Source: Chloroflexi bacterium AL-N1
Lineage (GTDB): Bacteria > Chloroflexota > Chloroflexia > Chloroflexales > Roseiflexaceae
Assembly (NCBI GenBank): GCA_013122435.1
Contig: WYDT01000004.1
Location: 62,001-126,000 of the forward strand
Direction: 5' to 3'
DNA: 64,000 nt
Shown in pieces: positions 18,642 to 27,971 of this stretch; position 1 is the stretch's first letter, and every line of letters begins with the position of its first letter. The notes beneath the pieces are model-generated. The model saw only the letters and a list, made by a program, of their open reading frames with translations, had not been told where the DNA came from and searched no databases. The translations under genes were made by a program, and so were the position numbers.

Positions 18642-18655
18642 TTAGTTAGCACTAA
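18642..18655. promoter_or_regulatory. TetR-type operator upstream of SDR gene
   Basis: TTAGTTAGCACTAA, differing in one base from the site before the tetR-family gene. It lies 19 bases before the dehydrogenase ATG. The context AAATTAGTTAGCACTAACAAA extends the similarity. Confidence 0.75.
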
Positions 18656-18673
18656 CAAAAAAGGGGTCTGTGT

Positions 18674-19594
18674 ATGGCAAGCAAAACAGTTTATTCGAAC
18701 TTCAACCCAATTCGCCTACTCGCACAATCTAACCCACCCACGCAGGAACACAAAGCTACAGCCCGTAGCCATGCACATAAGCGATTGAGCACCCGCTATG
18801 GCCCATGGGCCGTCGTTACCGGGGCTTCTTCAGGCATTGGCCGTGAGATAGCGCTCCAGTTGGCCAAGGCAGGACTCAACCTGGTTCTGGTCGCACGCAG
18901 CCAGCAGGTCCTGGAGGAAATGGCTGCCGATTTTGCTACACGCTTTAGTATCGAGACACAGGTGCTTGCTATTGATCTAGCACAAGAAACGGCAATTGGG
19001 AGAGTCGAAGCCGAGACCGACGACCTCGATGTCGGGTTGCTCGTGGCCGCCGCTGGGTTCGGCACCTCTGGACCATTCCTCAACACATCACTGGATCAGG
19101 AATTGGACATGCTCAACGTGAACTGTCGTGCACTTGTCGGACACTGTCTATACTTTGGGCAACGCTTCGCCAAACGTGGGCGCGGTGGTATTGTGCTTAT
19201 GAGTTCGATTGTGGGGTTTCAGGGACTGCCCAACGCCGCGCACTATGCCGCGACTAAAGCATATGTGCACACGCTGGCCGAAGCACTGAATGTGGAGTTG
19301 GCACCACAGGGCGTCGATGTGCTTGCATCTGCCCCTGGCCCGACCAATAGCGGATTTGCCGACCGCGCCGATATGCGTATGGGCGCAACCCTAAAACCCA
19401 CTGACGTGGCTCAGGGAACGCTGGATGCATTGGGTCGCAGGGCCGTAGTGCTGCCAGGATTGCTCTCGAAATTCCTTACCTACGCACTGATACCACTGCC
19501 GCGGTCGGCACGTGTTCGTATCATGGGACGTATCATGCATGGCATGACCAAACATCAACACACTGAACAACAGCTTCATCTTAACAAGCAATAA
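18674..19594 (+). CDS. Short-chain dehydrogenase/reductase
   Basis: 306-residue SDR with a ~45-residue N-terminal extension before the Rossmann fold. Visible: cofactor loop VVTGASSGIGRE, the LLVAAAGFG (NAG-like) strand, SSIVGFQGLPNAAHYAATKA with catalytic Ser and YxxxK, and the PGPTNSGF loop. The Arg in VLVARS after strand 2 suggests NADP. It is under the same operator type as the TetR regulator, so the pair forms a small induced unit acting on a lipid or ketone-like compound. The substrate cannot be specified. Confidence 0.9.
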   Translation: MASKTVYSNFNPIRLLAQSNPPTQEHKATARSHAHKRLSTRYGPWAVVTGASSGIGREIALQLAKAGLNLVLVARSQQVLEEMAADFATRFSIETQVLAIDLAQETAIGRVEAETDDLDVGLLVAAAGFGTSGPFLNTSLDQELDMLNVNCRALVGHCLYFGQRFAKRGRGGIVLMSSIVGFQGLPNAAHYAATKAYVHTLAEALNVELAPQGVDVLASAPGPTNSGFADRADMRMGATLKPTDVAQGTLDALGRRAVVLPGLLSKFLTYALIPLPRSARVRIMGRIMHGMTKHQHTEQQLHLNKQ

Positions 19595-19604
19595 TGGCCC
19601 TATA

Positions 19605-21200
19605 TTACTGCGTGCGTGTCTTAAAGTATGACTCAAGCTCATCAATCGCCACCCGTTCTTGTTCCATCGAGTCACGATCTCGCACGGTCACCGTTTGATC
19701 TTCAAGCGATTGAAAATCAACGGTCACACAGAAGGGCGTACCAATTTCATCCTGCCGCCGATAGAGCCGACCAATCGCACCGGTGTCGTCATAGACCGTA
19801 CGCATTTGCCCGGTTGCCTGCAGCGATTTGCGAATGTTTTTCGCAGTACTTACCAGACCTTCGTGGTTGCGTTTGAGCGGGAACACCGCAACCTTGATTG
19901 GTGCAATTTTGGGTTTAAGTCGCAGCACCGTGCGAAATGCCTCATCGCTAACGGGTTGTACCTGACCACGTAATTTTTTGCTCAGATCAATCTTATTGGC
20001 GCCGGGCATCCCCAACAAGCTCTCGATCTGTGGCAGCATATCAGGCAGGTTGTCTGCAATCTTGGTACCGTACTCTTGTATAGCATTGCGCTGCTCATCA
20101 GAGAGTTTATCGCTACGACCAACCGACTTGAGAAATGCAGCCAGTGCAGTGTTCACGGTATCTATTTTGGCTTGTGCAGGTGGCTTGATCATCTGTTCGT
20201 CATACGCCTCGGAAAGGACTGCCAGGAAGCAACGACCAACTCCCATCGACGGCTCAATCACAAAGGGCACAATATGACGGTTATTAGCCTGATCAAAGTA
20301 GGTTAGTCGGTTGGTGCTATCGGTATTAGAGTTCACGTGCGCGGTGAGACCGAGACTGTCCTGTTCGCGGCTGTGGGAGCCAAGATCATAGTCGGTACGG
20401 CTGGCGATGCCTTCGATCTCCTCAAAACCAAGCGTGGGATAGTCGTACATCAGGTCATACGTCCGCTTTGAGTAATGGGCTAGATCTTCTTTGGGGACAT
20501 CATAGATCTGAATACGATCACGACTCACACCAATGCTTTCCCACCAGCGCAGACGATCTGCAAGCCAGCGATCATGCCATTCATCTTCGGTTCCAGGGTA
20601 GACAAAGTACTCAATCTCCATCTGCTCAAATTCGCGCACCCGAAACAAAAAGTTGCGCGGATTGATTTCATTACGAAACGCCTTACCAATCTGAGCAATA
20701 CCAAAGGGCAATTTACGGCTAGTCGTTGCCAGGACATTGGCGAAGTTCGCAAAAATACCCTGCGCGGTCTCGGGACGGAGATACGCATAGGCATCATCAT
20801 CGGCAACGGGCCCTATCGTCGTTTTGAACATCATGTTGAAGGGGCGTGACTCGGTCAGGTTGGTGGAACCACAGTTTGGGCAGCGCCCCTGAATATGGTC
20901 TGCACGCCAACGACTTTTGCAATCACGACAATCGACGAGGGGATCGGTGAAGGTTTCCTCATGGCCGGAATATTTCCAGACGAGACGATTCATCAAAATA
21001 GACGCTTCAAGTCCTTCCATATCATCACGTTCGTAGATATGGGTACGCCACCAATCATTCTGGAGATTATTTTTGAGTTCGACCCCTAACGGACCATAAT
21101 CATACACACCGGCTAATCCACCATAGATCTCTGAACTGGGAAAGATAAAGCCCCGTCGTTTACAAAGCGAGGCGACCTGTTCAAGGGTAGTTGCTGGCAT
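19605..21200 (-). CDS. glyS: Glycyl-tRNA synthetase, single-chain type
   Basis: 531-residue class II synthetase of the alpha2 type that charges tRNA-Gly. Motif 2 is [20 protein letters not shown], with PETAQGIF before it; a zinc-binding CRDCKSRW...CPNCGS insert is present; motif 3 is [10 protein letters not shown]. The anticodon-binding domain follows ([11 protein letters not shown]). The length fits, although a ~70-residue helical insert ([12 protein letters not shown] to LRGQV) is longer than in many homologues. The start at 21200 has AAAGGAG upstream. Expression is controlled by the T-box leader upstream. Confidence 0.96.
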   Translation of the reverse strand: MPATTLEQVASLCKRRGFIFPSSEIYGGLAGVYDYGPLGVELKNNLQNDWWRTHIYERDDMEGLEASILMNRLVWKYSGHEETFTDPLVDCRDCKSRWRADHIQGRCPNCGSTNLTESRPFNMMFKTTIGPVADDDAYAYLRPETAQGIFANFANVLATTSRKLPFGIAQIGKAFRNEINPRNFLFRVREFEQMEIEYFVYPGTEDEWHDRWLADRLRWWESIGVSRDRIQIYDVPKEDLAHYSKRTYDLMYDYPTLGFEEIEGIASRTDYDLGSHSREQDSLGLTAHVNSNTDSTNRLTYFDQANNRHIVPFVIEPSMGVGRCFLAVLSEAYDEQMIKPPAQAKIDTVNTALAAFLKSVGRSDKLSDEQRNAIQEYGTKIADNLPDMLPQIESLLGMPGANKIDLSKKLRGQVQPVSDEAFRTVLRLKPKIAPIKVAVFPLKRNHEGLVSTAKNIRKSLQATGQMRTVYDDTGAIGRLYRRQDEIGTPFCVTVDFQSLEDQTVTVRDRDSMEQERVAIDELESYFKTRTQ

Positions 21201-21234
21201 ACGCTACACTCCTTTGGTGAATGTCCAGAGCAAC

Positions 21235-21267
21235 AAAAAGCCCCAGACGACTTACAATCGCCTGGGG
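21235..21267 (-). terminator. Intrinsic terminator of the T-box leader
   Basis: Minus-strand hairpin CCCCAGGCGA / TCGTCTGGGG with a 7-base loop followed by CTTTTTG. It directly follows the T-box sequence and is the off-state terminator of the riboswitch. Confidence 0.88.
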
Positions 21268-21450
21268 ACGCATAGTCTATACTACACGCGGTTCCACCCC
21301 AGTTACCAGCCAGATTACAACGCTGGTCTCTCATCAGCAAACAGCTCCACAGCGCCCTTCCCTGTGTCCTCGTCACCAGGCTTCCACCATCCCTGGTTCG
21401 CTACGACTGGATACGCAGGTACTCTTCTGTTTCTTCGCTGTTAACAGAAC
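21235..21450 (-). promoter_or_regulatory. T-box leader of glyS
   Basis: On the minus strand the leader contains the canonical T-box GGGTGGAACCGCG (21288-21299) that pairs with the free 3' end of uncharged tRNA. Upstream is a Stem I-like region with GAAGAGTACC near 21420 and the GAACCAGGGATGG...GCCTGG hairpin near 21360-21400. Downstream comes the terminator hairpin. Low glycyl-tRNA charging is expected to form the antiterminator and turn glyS on. The specifier codon could not be assigned by eye. Confidence 0.9.
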
Positions 21451-21490
21451 TATATCATATCATTTTTGGTATGACAATTGCCCCAGAGAC

Positions 21491-22441
21491 TTACTTGTCT
21501 TGCAGAGCGACAACCGATTCTGTGGCCTGTTTATCAGTATGTTCAGGCACGGCTTCCTCAGTTCGAGCGTTTGTTTGCGGCGTGGGCTTTTGTTGCTGAT
21601 CCTCTAAATGTGCATAGACCTGTGTCGTTGAGATCGATGCATGACCGAGAATGGCCTGAACCGAACGGACATCGACACCACTATTGATCATATGGGCAGC
21701 GAAAGAATGTCGCAGCATATGCGGCGTCAATTCATAAATGCCAAGTTCTTCTGCATACCCTTTGAGAATAAGCCAGAAACCCTGTCGCGTTAATCGTTTT
21801 CCGCGATGATTAAGGAACAACGCATCAGCTTTTTGGCTGTTAGCGCGGTTTAATTGAGAGCGAGCAATATCCATGTATTCCTCAAGCGCGGTAACAGATG
21901 AACCGCTCAATGGAAGTAATCGTTCACGACCACCTTTTCCGACACAACGGATATTTTCTGCAGACATATCAGTGAGATTCAACGCAACCAGTTCACTGAC
22001 ACGCATCCCCGTCGCATACAACAATTCGATCATTGCTTTATCACGTAAACGCTCCGGGGTAGGGTTACGTAACGGCAGTTCGAGTAGTTCATCAACCTGT
22101 GTTACTGTGAGTGCCTTGGGCACGTACCGATCAACTTTGGGAGAGTCAATCTTTTCGGTCGGATCACTCGATATGATACCTGACTTTTTTAAGAACGCAC
22201 AAAATGACTTGACTGCTGCTGTTCGTCGGGCAACAGTCGAGTTTGCATATCGCCGTTCCCGCAGAAAGAGCAGAAATGCCAGCATATCGTCGTGATGAAC
22301 ACCATCCCAATCAGTAATACTTCGACCATGGAGAAATTGAATAAATTGTTCCAGATCTGTACGATATGCTGAAGCTGTATTCGCAGATAAACCACGTTGT
22401 TCAGCAAGATGTTCGAGAAACTGCGTTACCTGTGTTTCCAT
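21491..22441 (-). CDS. xerD: Tyrosine recombinase, XerC/XerD type
   Basis: 316-residue site-specific recombinase that resolves chromosome dimers. The N-terminal SAM-like DNA-binding domain (FLEHLAEQRGLSANTASAYR) precedes the catalytic domain with all key residues: Arg in ATGMRVSEL, Lys in GKGGRERLLPL, HxxR in LTPHMLRHSFAAHM, His in LGHASISTTQVY and its nucleophilic Tyr. A ~35-residue polar tail after the Tyr is an unusual extension. XerC versus XerD cannot be decided without alignment. It lies behind the glyS T-box region on the same strand, separately transcribed. Confidence 0.9.
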   Translation of the reverse strand: METQVTQFLEHLAEQRGLSANTASAYRTDLEQFIQFLHGRSITDWDGVHHDDMLAFLLFLRERRYANSTVARRTAAVKSFCAFLKKSGIISSDPTEKIDSPKVDRYVPKALTVTQVDELLELPLRNPTPERLRDKAMIELLYATGMRVSELVALNLTDMSAENIRCVGKGGRERLLPLSGSSVTALEEYMDIARSQLNRANSQKADALFLNHRGKRLTRQGFWLILKGYAEELGIYELTPHMLRHSFAAHMINSGVDVRSVQAILGHASISTTQVYAHLEDQQQKPTPQTNARTEEAVPEHTDKQATESVVALQDK

Positions 22442-22684
22442 CTTTACTCCTACTTCCCGCTAGGGGACAGCACGAAAGCGAAAAGACTCACCGCATCCCA
22501 GGTAGCGCGTGTCACTAGTGACCGCAACCTATCATCGTGTAGCCAATACTCGTACGATGTTTGGAAAATAGCTGACTGACATGAGAACCCCTCGGCGCAT
22601 ACCGTGGGGCTCCTTGCGTTTGCGTATGTTACCGCAACACCTCTGGCCTGTCAACACGCGTGTTCCTATCGGCGCTCGTTTTGA

Positions 22685-23704
22685 CTAGACAACGGTGGTC
22701 ATCTCGACATAGGGTTCAAAAAAGTGTGCCAGATGTTCACGTGCTTCTTCAATAGTGGTTGAGCGATGGACCGACTCTCGTAGGGCCGCACATCCGGGTA
22801 GCGCAACCAGAAAGCGTCCCATCAATTGTTTAAGTTTGTTGAGTGCCAGGCGTTCGTTCATTTCCGTCTCACAGATCATAAGATAATGCAACAGAAACTC
22901 ATATTTATCCGCTGGGGCTGGCTCGAAGACTGGCTCACCACGGCGCAACTGCTCAATCTGTTGAAAGATCCAGGGGTTGGTCATCGCACCCCGCCCGATC
23001 ATCACACCGGCTGCACCACTTTCGCGCAGGCGTGCCAGAGCATCGTGAGCGTCTTTCACATCTCCAGAGCCAATCACTGGAATAGACACGGCCGCAGACG
23101 TTTCGGCAATCCGGCCCCAATTGGCTGATCCGCTATAACGCTGTTCGCGGGTACGTGGATGGAGTGCTAACGCTGCAACACCAGTCTGTTCAGCCATTTT
23201 GGCCGTTTCGATATAGTTGAGCGTATCTTCATCCCACCCAGCCCGAAACTTGAGTGTCACCGGGATTTCGACTGCATGCAAAACCGCTTTGAGTAATTGT
23301 TCCATTTTGGGGAGATCACGTAAAAGCGCTGAACCATGCCCGCCACCAGTAACTTTTGGCGATGGACAACCACAATTAATATCAATTGCATCAGGTTCGA
23401 GTTGCTCAACAATACGTGCTGCATTGGCAACTAAGTCAGGATCATTACCACTAATCTGCATCACGATCGGGCGCTCTTCAGGTGAATAATCCAGCAAATT
23501 GTGCCGTTTCATCGCCTTCGGACTGATACTGGCGGCATTGGTCATTTCACTACTTACCAGACCACAGCCCCCAATTTGCAATACGATACGTCGGAAGATG
23601 CTATCGGTGACACCGGCCATAGGTGCCAGTGTAATATTTGGTGTAACTGTTAGCTTATGTATCTGATAGCTGTTTGGTAAATCGGCGTATTGATTCTGTG
23701 TCAT
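22685..23704 (-). CDS. dus: tRNA-dihydrouridine synthase
   Basis: FMN-dependent enzyme that reduces uridine in tRNA to dihydrouridine. The TIM-barrel start LAPMAGVTDSIFRRI, the catalytic Cys in DINCGCPSPKV, the FMN-phosphate motifs GSGDV and GVMIGRGAM and the HPRTREQRYSG loop are all present, most like the DusB group. ATG 23704 (MTQNQYAD) is preferred to 23740, which adds only 12 residues. The gene is monocistronic, with an imperfect hairpin near 22584-22610 downstream. Confidence 0.93.
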   Translation of the reverse strand: MTQNQYADLPNSYQIHKLTVTPNITLAPMAGVTDSIFRRIVLQIGGCGLVSSEMTNAASISPKAMKRHNLLDYSPEERPIVMQISGNDPDLVANAARIVEQLEPDAIDINCGCPSPKVTGGGHGSALLRDLPKMEQLLKAVLHAVEIPVTLKFRAGWDEDTLNYIETAKMAEQTGVAALALHPRTREQRYSGSANWGRIAETSAAVSIPVIGSGDVKDAHDALARLRESGAAGVMIGRGAMTNPWIFQQIEQLRRGEPVFEPAPADKYEFLLHYLMICETEMNERLALNKLKQLMGRFLVALPGCAALRESVHRSTTIEEAREHLAHFFEPYVEMTTVV

Positions 23705-23853
23705 CGATTGTATAACCTTGGTCCACGGTATTGTTACCATTAGTATAGCATGCTCTCACGGGTGTTGGATTAATGCTGCTATGTCGATGGAACAATATAT
23801 ACCTGGTAAACGTTTTGTATTTATATACTTTTAAACTACGATGGGGTTTATCT

Positions 23854-24234
23854 ATGTTTTTTCGTTTATGGATTTTTGCGATAGTGTTCATGCTAAGTGC
23901 CTGTGGAGCAACAGGACCAACCAATGGAAGTGCACAACCAGAAAATTTGATGCAAATAGATAGTGTGGATATACAGATAGCTGAGTCCACTCCGGTACAG
24001 GTAAGCACCCGTCTGCAAGGAACCCTTGCAGACGGGTGCACCTCTCTCAGCACAATCTCGCAAGAACGTACCGAGAATACGATCAACATTATCCTTACAG
24101 CAGAACATAGTGGCGATGAGGCTTGCATTATGGTAGCACCCATGATTGATGAGACCGTTGTCCTCGAAGGCGAGTTTCCTCCTGGTGAATATATTGTTCG
24201 TGTAGGAGATATTGAACAGACGTTTAATGTATGA
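23854..24234 (+). CDS. Small lipoprotein
   Basis: 126 residues from ATG 23854: signal peptide MFFRLWIFAIVFMLSAC with a proper lipobox, then a short polar linker and a compact beta-rich domain ending FPPGEYIVRVGDIEQTF, like small immunoglobulin-type or DUF-type exported domains. A 35-base perfect palindrome lies inside the coding region (24005-24039), encoding STRLQGTLADGC. No family recognised. It is followed by a long AT-rich spacer. Confidence 0.7.
   Translation: MFFRLWIFAIVFMLSACGATGPTNGSAQPENLMQIDSVDIQIAESTPVQVSTRLQGTLADGCTSLSTISQERTENTINIILTAEHSGDEACIMVAPMIDETVVLEGEFPPGEYIVRVGDIEQTFNV
24005..24039. repeat. Perfect 16-bp inverted repeat inside a coding region
   Basis: GCACCCGTCTGCAAGG, three-base loop AAC, CCTTGCAGACGGGTGC. 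It is GC-rich in an AT-rich gene and would form a very stable hairpin in mRNA or DNA. It may be an inserted palindromic element that happens to keep the frame, or a transcription/translation control hairpin. Confidence 0.8.
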
Positions 24235-24652
24235 TGAACATTTCCAGCTTGCTGTTTTCTGCCAACCATACGTCGATACACTTCAGAACGGCCCCTGTGG
24301 TCGTTCTCTATATATTTTTTATATAAAAAAAGATCTTAGTATATTTGACAATGACTGTGGTATACTACCAACGTAATAGTTCCAGATAATAATATAAAAC
24401 CTCATTCCAGCCGTAATACCAATATGTTAACAACTGTTGTTTGTTAACATATATTCGTATTCAGGCCTGTTGATGTATTGATATATCCTGCTGGTGTAGA
24501 CGGATAGTTGACCATCACTAGTCTATTTGTGTAATTGTTTTTATCGCATCGATGTATGATTGTTATACATCGCTTATTGTGGTATATCGTGTACACCGGT
24601 GGTACCCCTGATAGAGCAGCCGTGTAACTCACTTAGGGAAAGGAATACTTCT
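24235..24652. other. AT-rich intergenic region with a dyad
   Basis: About 420 bases between the lipoprotein and the isochorismatase-like gene, very AT-rich, with no supportable gene. A TTTTTTATATAAAAAA stretch near 24310-24330 could end upstream transcription. A 12-base dyad lies at 24422-24452. Just before the next gene comes GGGAAAGGAA, a ribosome site. Confidence 0.5.
24422..24452. promoter_or_regulatory. 12-bp perfect dyad, putative operator
   Basis: ATATGTTAACAA - CTGTTGT - TTGTTAACATAT, perfect arms around a 7-base centre, each arm holding GTTAAC. It lies 200 bases before the isochorismatase-like gene. No T run follows; an operator is more likely than a terminator. Confidence 0.45.
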
Positions 24653-25207
24653 GTGAAACCTGCGAAACGTGCATTATTGATTATTGATGTTCAGAATGAG
24701 TATTCTACAGGGAATTTGCCAGTCACGTACCCATCCGACAGTTTGGGCAATATTCTGCGAGCCATGGATGCTGCGATTGCAAAAGATATTCCCGTCATTG
24801 TCGTGCAACATGCACAGGAGACAGCAGATGCAGCCATCTTTAGAAAAGGTAGCTCTGAATGGGCGCTACGACCTGAAGTTGCGTGTCGTCATCGTGATTT
24901 GCTGGTGGAGAAGCGTTTCCCAGGGAGTTTTACAGAAACAGGATTAGAAACATGGCTCCAGGCACGCGGTATAGATACGGTTGTCATTGCTGGTTATATG
25001 GCACAAGCCTGCTGTGATACAACCGCCCGGCAAGCCTATCATCGTGGGTTTGATGTTGAATTTCTTTCCAATGCCACCGATACCCTGGCAGTAGAGAATA
25101 GCGCTGGAGTGGTAAGCGATAGAGACCTTCACCAGGCGACAATGGTCACACACGAAATGTTTTTTAGCAGGGTTATGACGATGGAAGATTGGATGTTGCA
25201 ACTCTGA
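24653..25207 (+). CDS. Isochorismatase-like cysteine hydrolase
   Basis: 184-residue protein of the isochorismatase-like hydrolase superfamily. The catalytic triad is visible: Asp in LLIIDVQNEY, Lys in LVEKRFPGSF and Cys in IAGYMAQACCDTTAR with the cis-peptide-type GYM turn. Members act on amides such as nicotinamide, carbamoyl-sarcosine or isochorismate; the substrate is not predictable here. GTG 24653 is preceded by GGGAAAGGAA; the longer frame from 24560 has no ribosome site. A terminator hairpin follows. Confidence 0.88.
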   Translation: MKPAKRALLIIDVQNEYSTGNLPVTYPSDSLGNILRAMDAAIAKDIPVIVVQHAQETADAAIFRKGSSEWALRPEVACRHRDLLVEKRFPGSFTETGLETWLQARGIDTVVIAGYMAQACCDTTARQAYHRGFDVEFLSNATDTLAVENSAGVVSDRDLHQATMVTHEMFFSRVMTMEDWMLQL

Positions 25208-25232
25208 GCGCATTTTCACCATAGCGCTGCCA

Positions 25233-25270
25233 AAAAGACGTGATGTGGCGCTAAACGTCGCGTCTTTTGT
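25233..25270 (+). terminator. Intrinsic terminator after isochorismatase-like gene
   Basis: AAAAGACG (25233-25240) pairs with CGTCTTTT (25261-25268) around a 20-base loop, giving a hairpin with A run before and T run after. It is therefore potentially active in both directions. Confidence 0.6.
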
Positions 25271-25405
25271 ATAGATAGAGTATCCGAAACATCCTGGTAC
25301 AGCCGTATGCAATATAACTTGCTCCATTCTGCATCACCATGCTATACTAATGTCTCACACATCTATAACGCATCAACACTGTAGTTGCACGAGAGGAGCC
25401 ACATA

Positions 25406-27904
25406 TTGAAAGCGGTGCTCATGGCTGGGGGGGAAGGTTCACGTCTTCGACCACTCACAATCAATCGCCCAAAGCCGATGGTTCCGATCGTGGATCGACA
25501 GGTAATTGGTCATATCATTGAATTGCTCAAAATTCATGGTATCACCGATATCATCATCACTGTGCAATATCTCGCTAATGTCATTCAGGATGAATTTGGA
25601 GATGGAACGGCCTACGAAGTCAACATTGAGTACTCCGTTGAAGAACAACCACTCGGCACTGCGGGAAGTGTCAAGAACGCTGAGAATCTGCTCAAAGAGC
25701 CATTTCTCGTCATTTCTGGCGACGCGCTGACCGATTTTGACCTCTCCAAAATTATTGCAGCACACGACGCCAGTGGTGCTATGGCCACTTTAACCCTCAC
25801 ACGCGTCCCCAACCCGCTTGAGTACGGGGTCATTATTATTGACGAAGATGGACATGTACGCCAGTTTCTTGAAAAACCCAGCTGGGGTGAAGTGTTCTCC
25901 GATACCGTCAATACGGGCATCTATGTGCTTAATCCTGAGGTGTTTAAATATATCGAAAAAGGAAAAGTGTCAGATTGGTCCAAAGATATCTTCCCGCATA
26001 TGTTGCACAAAGATGACAAGATTATGGGCTATGTTGCCGAAGGCTATTGGACCGATGTTGGCACCATTGAGGAATATATGCGTGCCAATCACGATTATCT
26101 TTCTGGCAAGGTCAACTTACCACGGGTTGGATATAAAATTTTTGATGATGTGTGGGTTGATGGCGATGCCGAGATTGCGCCAGATGCACAATTCAATGGG
26201 CCAGTCTATCTGGGGCATGGTGCCAAAATCAAAGGTGGGGTCATCATCCACGGCCCATCAGCCATCCGCAATTATACGGTTGTGGACACGCGTGCAACTA
26301 TTGACCGCTCAGTGTTGTGGCGCAATTCGTACGTAGGCGAACGTGCTGAATTGCGTGGCGCGATTGTCCTACGTCAATGCAACATCAAACGGCGCGCAGT
26401 GCTTTTTGAGGGTGTCGTGGTTGGCGACCAGACGATCATCAACGCAGGTGCCGTCATTGGTGCAAATGTCAAGATCTGGCCCAGCAAGGAGATCGACGAA
26501 GGCGCCACTATTACGACCAGTATCATCTGGGGCTCACAGGGACGGCGGGTCTTGTTTGGACGCTACGGCATCACCGGTCTGGTCAATATTGATCTCACCC
26601 CAGAGTTTTGTGCCAAACTTGGCGCTGCTTTTGGTGCCACACTCCAACCTGGCTCGAATGTCATCATGAATCGCGACGCGCATTACACCTCGCGTATGCT
26701 CAAACGGGCCATCATCGCAGGGTTGCCATCTGCAGGGGTAAACGTGCTTGAGTTGCACAGCGTTCCTATTCCAGTAGCACGATACATTACGCATGCAATG
26801 GGGGCAGCAGGCGGTGTCCATTTGCGCCTCTCCCCTCTTGACAATCGAGTTGTCGATATTAAATTTTTTGATTCTCATGGACTGGATATTGACACACCAA
26901 CAGAACGCAAAATTGAAGGGGTCTTCTTTCGTGAAGATTATCGACGTGTGTATCTTGATGAGATTGGCCGTATTGTTGATACTGAAAATATCGAGCAAAT
27001 GTATACAGATGCATTTCTCCGGTCGCTACGCCCTGAAGCGCTACCTGGTTTATCAAAAGACTTTAATCTCATCATCGATTATGCCAACTCAAATCCATCC
27101 AGTATTCTGCCAAACATCCTTCGACGACTCGAAATTGATGTCGTTGAGTTGAATGCCAATCTTGATGACAACCGTGTATTTCTGACTGCACAGCAATTTG
27201 AAGAAGGCGTTAATCGTCTTGCACGTATTACCCCCGTGATGGGGGCTGATATGGGGGTGCGCCTTGACAGTGGCGGCGAAAAACTGTTTCTGGTTGATGA
27301 TGCCGGTCGCCGACTTTCTGGCATGCAAGCCCTTGCCGCGGTGACCGCATTGGTTATGTCGATCAACAAAGGGGGGAGTGTCGCGGTTCCGGTGACTGCT
27401 CCACGGGCATTTGAGCAGATCGCTGAACGCTACGGGGGCAAGATCATCCGCACTCGAGCAACGCTCTCCGCATTGATGCGTACAGCCGTTAATAACCATG
27501 ATTTAGTGCTTCTGGGCGATGGAACTGGCTGCTATATCTTTCCAAGCTTCTATCCGGTCGCCGATGGGCTCTATGCAACCGTTAAAATTATGGAGCTACT
27601 TGCACTACGCCAGATGCGATTGTCTCAAGTGATCTATGATTTGCCACCCTACTACATGGATCAGGTGCGTGTGCCATGTCGCTGGGAACATAAAGGCAAA
27701 GTGATGCGTATCCTCAATCAGCAATACCATGATCGTAAGCTTAAGCAGATCGATGGCATCAAAATTGATTTAGGCGACGAATGGGTGCTCATTCTTCCCG
27801 ATCCAGATGGCCCGTTTTTCTACATAATTGCAGAGGGCAGCAATGAAGAACAGGCACAAGTGCTGACAGAGAAGTATGCTGGATTAGTGACAGGATTGCA
27901 GTGA
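25406..27904 (+). CDS. Sugar nucleotidyltransferase / phosphomannomutase-like fusion
   Basis: 832 residues in three parts. Residues 1-230 are a nucleotidyltransferase ([30 protein letters not shown]) of the mannose-1-phosphate guanylyltransferase kind. Residues ~245-370 are a left-handed beta-helix with hexapeptide repeats. Residues ~380-820 have the alpha-D-phosphohexomutase layout. In the mutase part, the active-site loop TASHNP reads RLSPLD and the metal loop DGDADR reads DSGGEK, so catalysis there is doubtful. The TTG start at 25406 follows GAGGAG; the earlier TTG at 25385 does not. The gene supplies GDP- or NDP-sugar for glycan synthesis. Confidence 0.9.
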   Translation: MKAVLMAGGEGSRLRPLTINRPKPMVPIVDRQVIGHIIELLKIHGITDIIITVQYLANVIQDEFGDGTAYEVNIEYSVEEQPLGTAGSVKNAENLLKEPFLVISGDALTDFDLSKIIAAHDASGAMATLTLTRVPNPLEYGVIIIDEDGHVRQFLEKPSWGEVFSDTVNTGIYVLNPEVFKYIEKGKVSDWSKDIFPHMLHKDDKIMGYVAEGYWTDVGTIEEYMRANHDYLSGKVNLPRVGYKIFDDVWVDGDAEIAPDAQFNGPVYLGHGAKIKGGVIIHGPSAIRNYTVVDTRATIDRSVLWRNSYVGERAELRGAIVLRQCNIKRRAVLFEGVVVGDQTIINAGAVIGANVKIWPSKEIDEGATITTSIIWGSQGRRVLFGRYGITGLVNIDLTPEFCAKLGAAFGATLQPGSNVIMNRDAHYTSRMLKRAIIAGLPSAGVNVLELHSVPIPVARYITHAMGAAGGVHLRLSPLDNRVVDIKFFDSHGLDIDTPTERKIEGVFFREDYRRVYLDEIGRIVDTENIEQMYTDAFLRSLRPEALPGLSKDFNLIIDYANSNPSSILPNILRRLEIDVVELNANLDDNRVFLTAQQFEEGVNRLARITPVMGADMGVRLDSGGEKLFLVDDAGRRLSGMQALAAVTALVMSINKGGSVAVPVTAPRAFEQIAERYGGKIIRTRATLSALMRTAVNNHDLVLLGDGTGCYIFPSFYPVADGLYATVKIMELLALRQMRLSQVIYDLPPYYMDQVRVPCRWEHKGKVMRILNQQYHDRKLKQIDGIKIDLGDEWVLILPDPDGPFFYIIAEGSNEEQAQVLTEKYAGLVTGLQ

Positions 27905-27971
27905 GAAAAATCAGCAAGAAAAGAAACACGCCCGATTGAACGTGCTCCCAAGAGTTCAGGAATGTGTTTGG

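Noticed and set aside
25439..27499. Long minus-strand frames inside the nucleotidyltransferase fusion
   Set aside because: They overlap a strongly supported gene, have poor codon use and no motifs; shadows.
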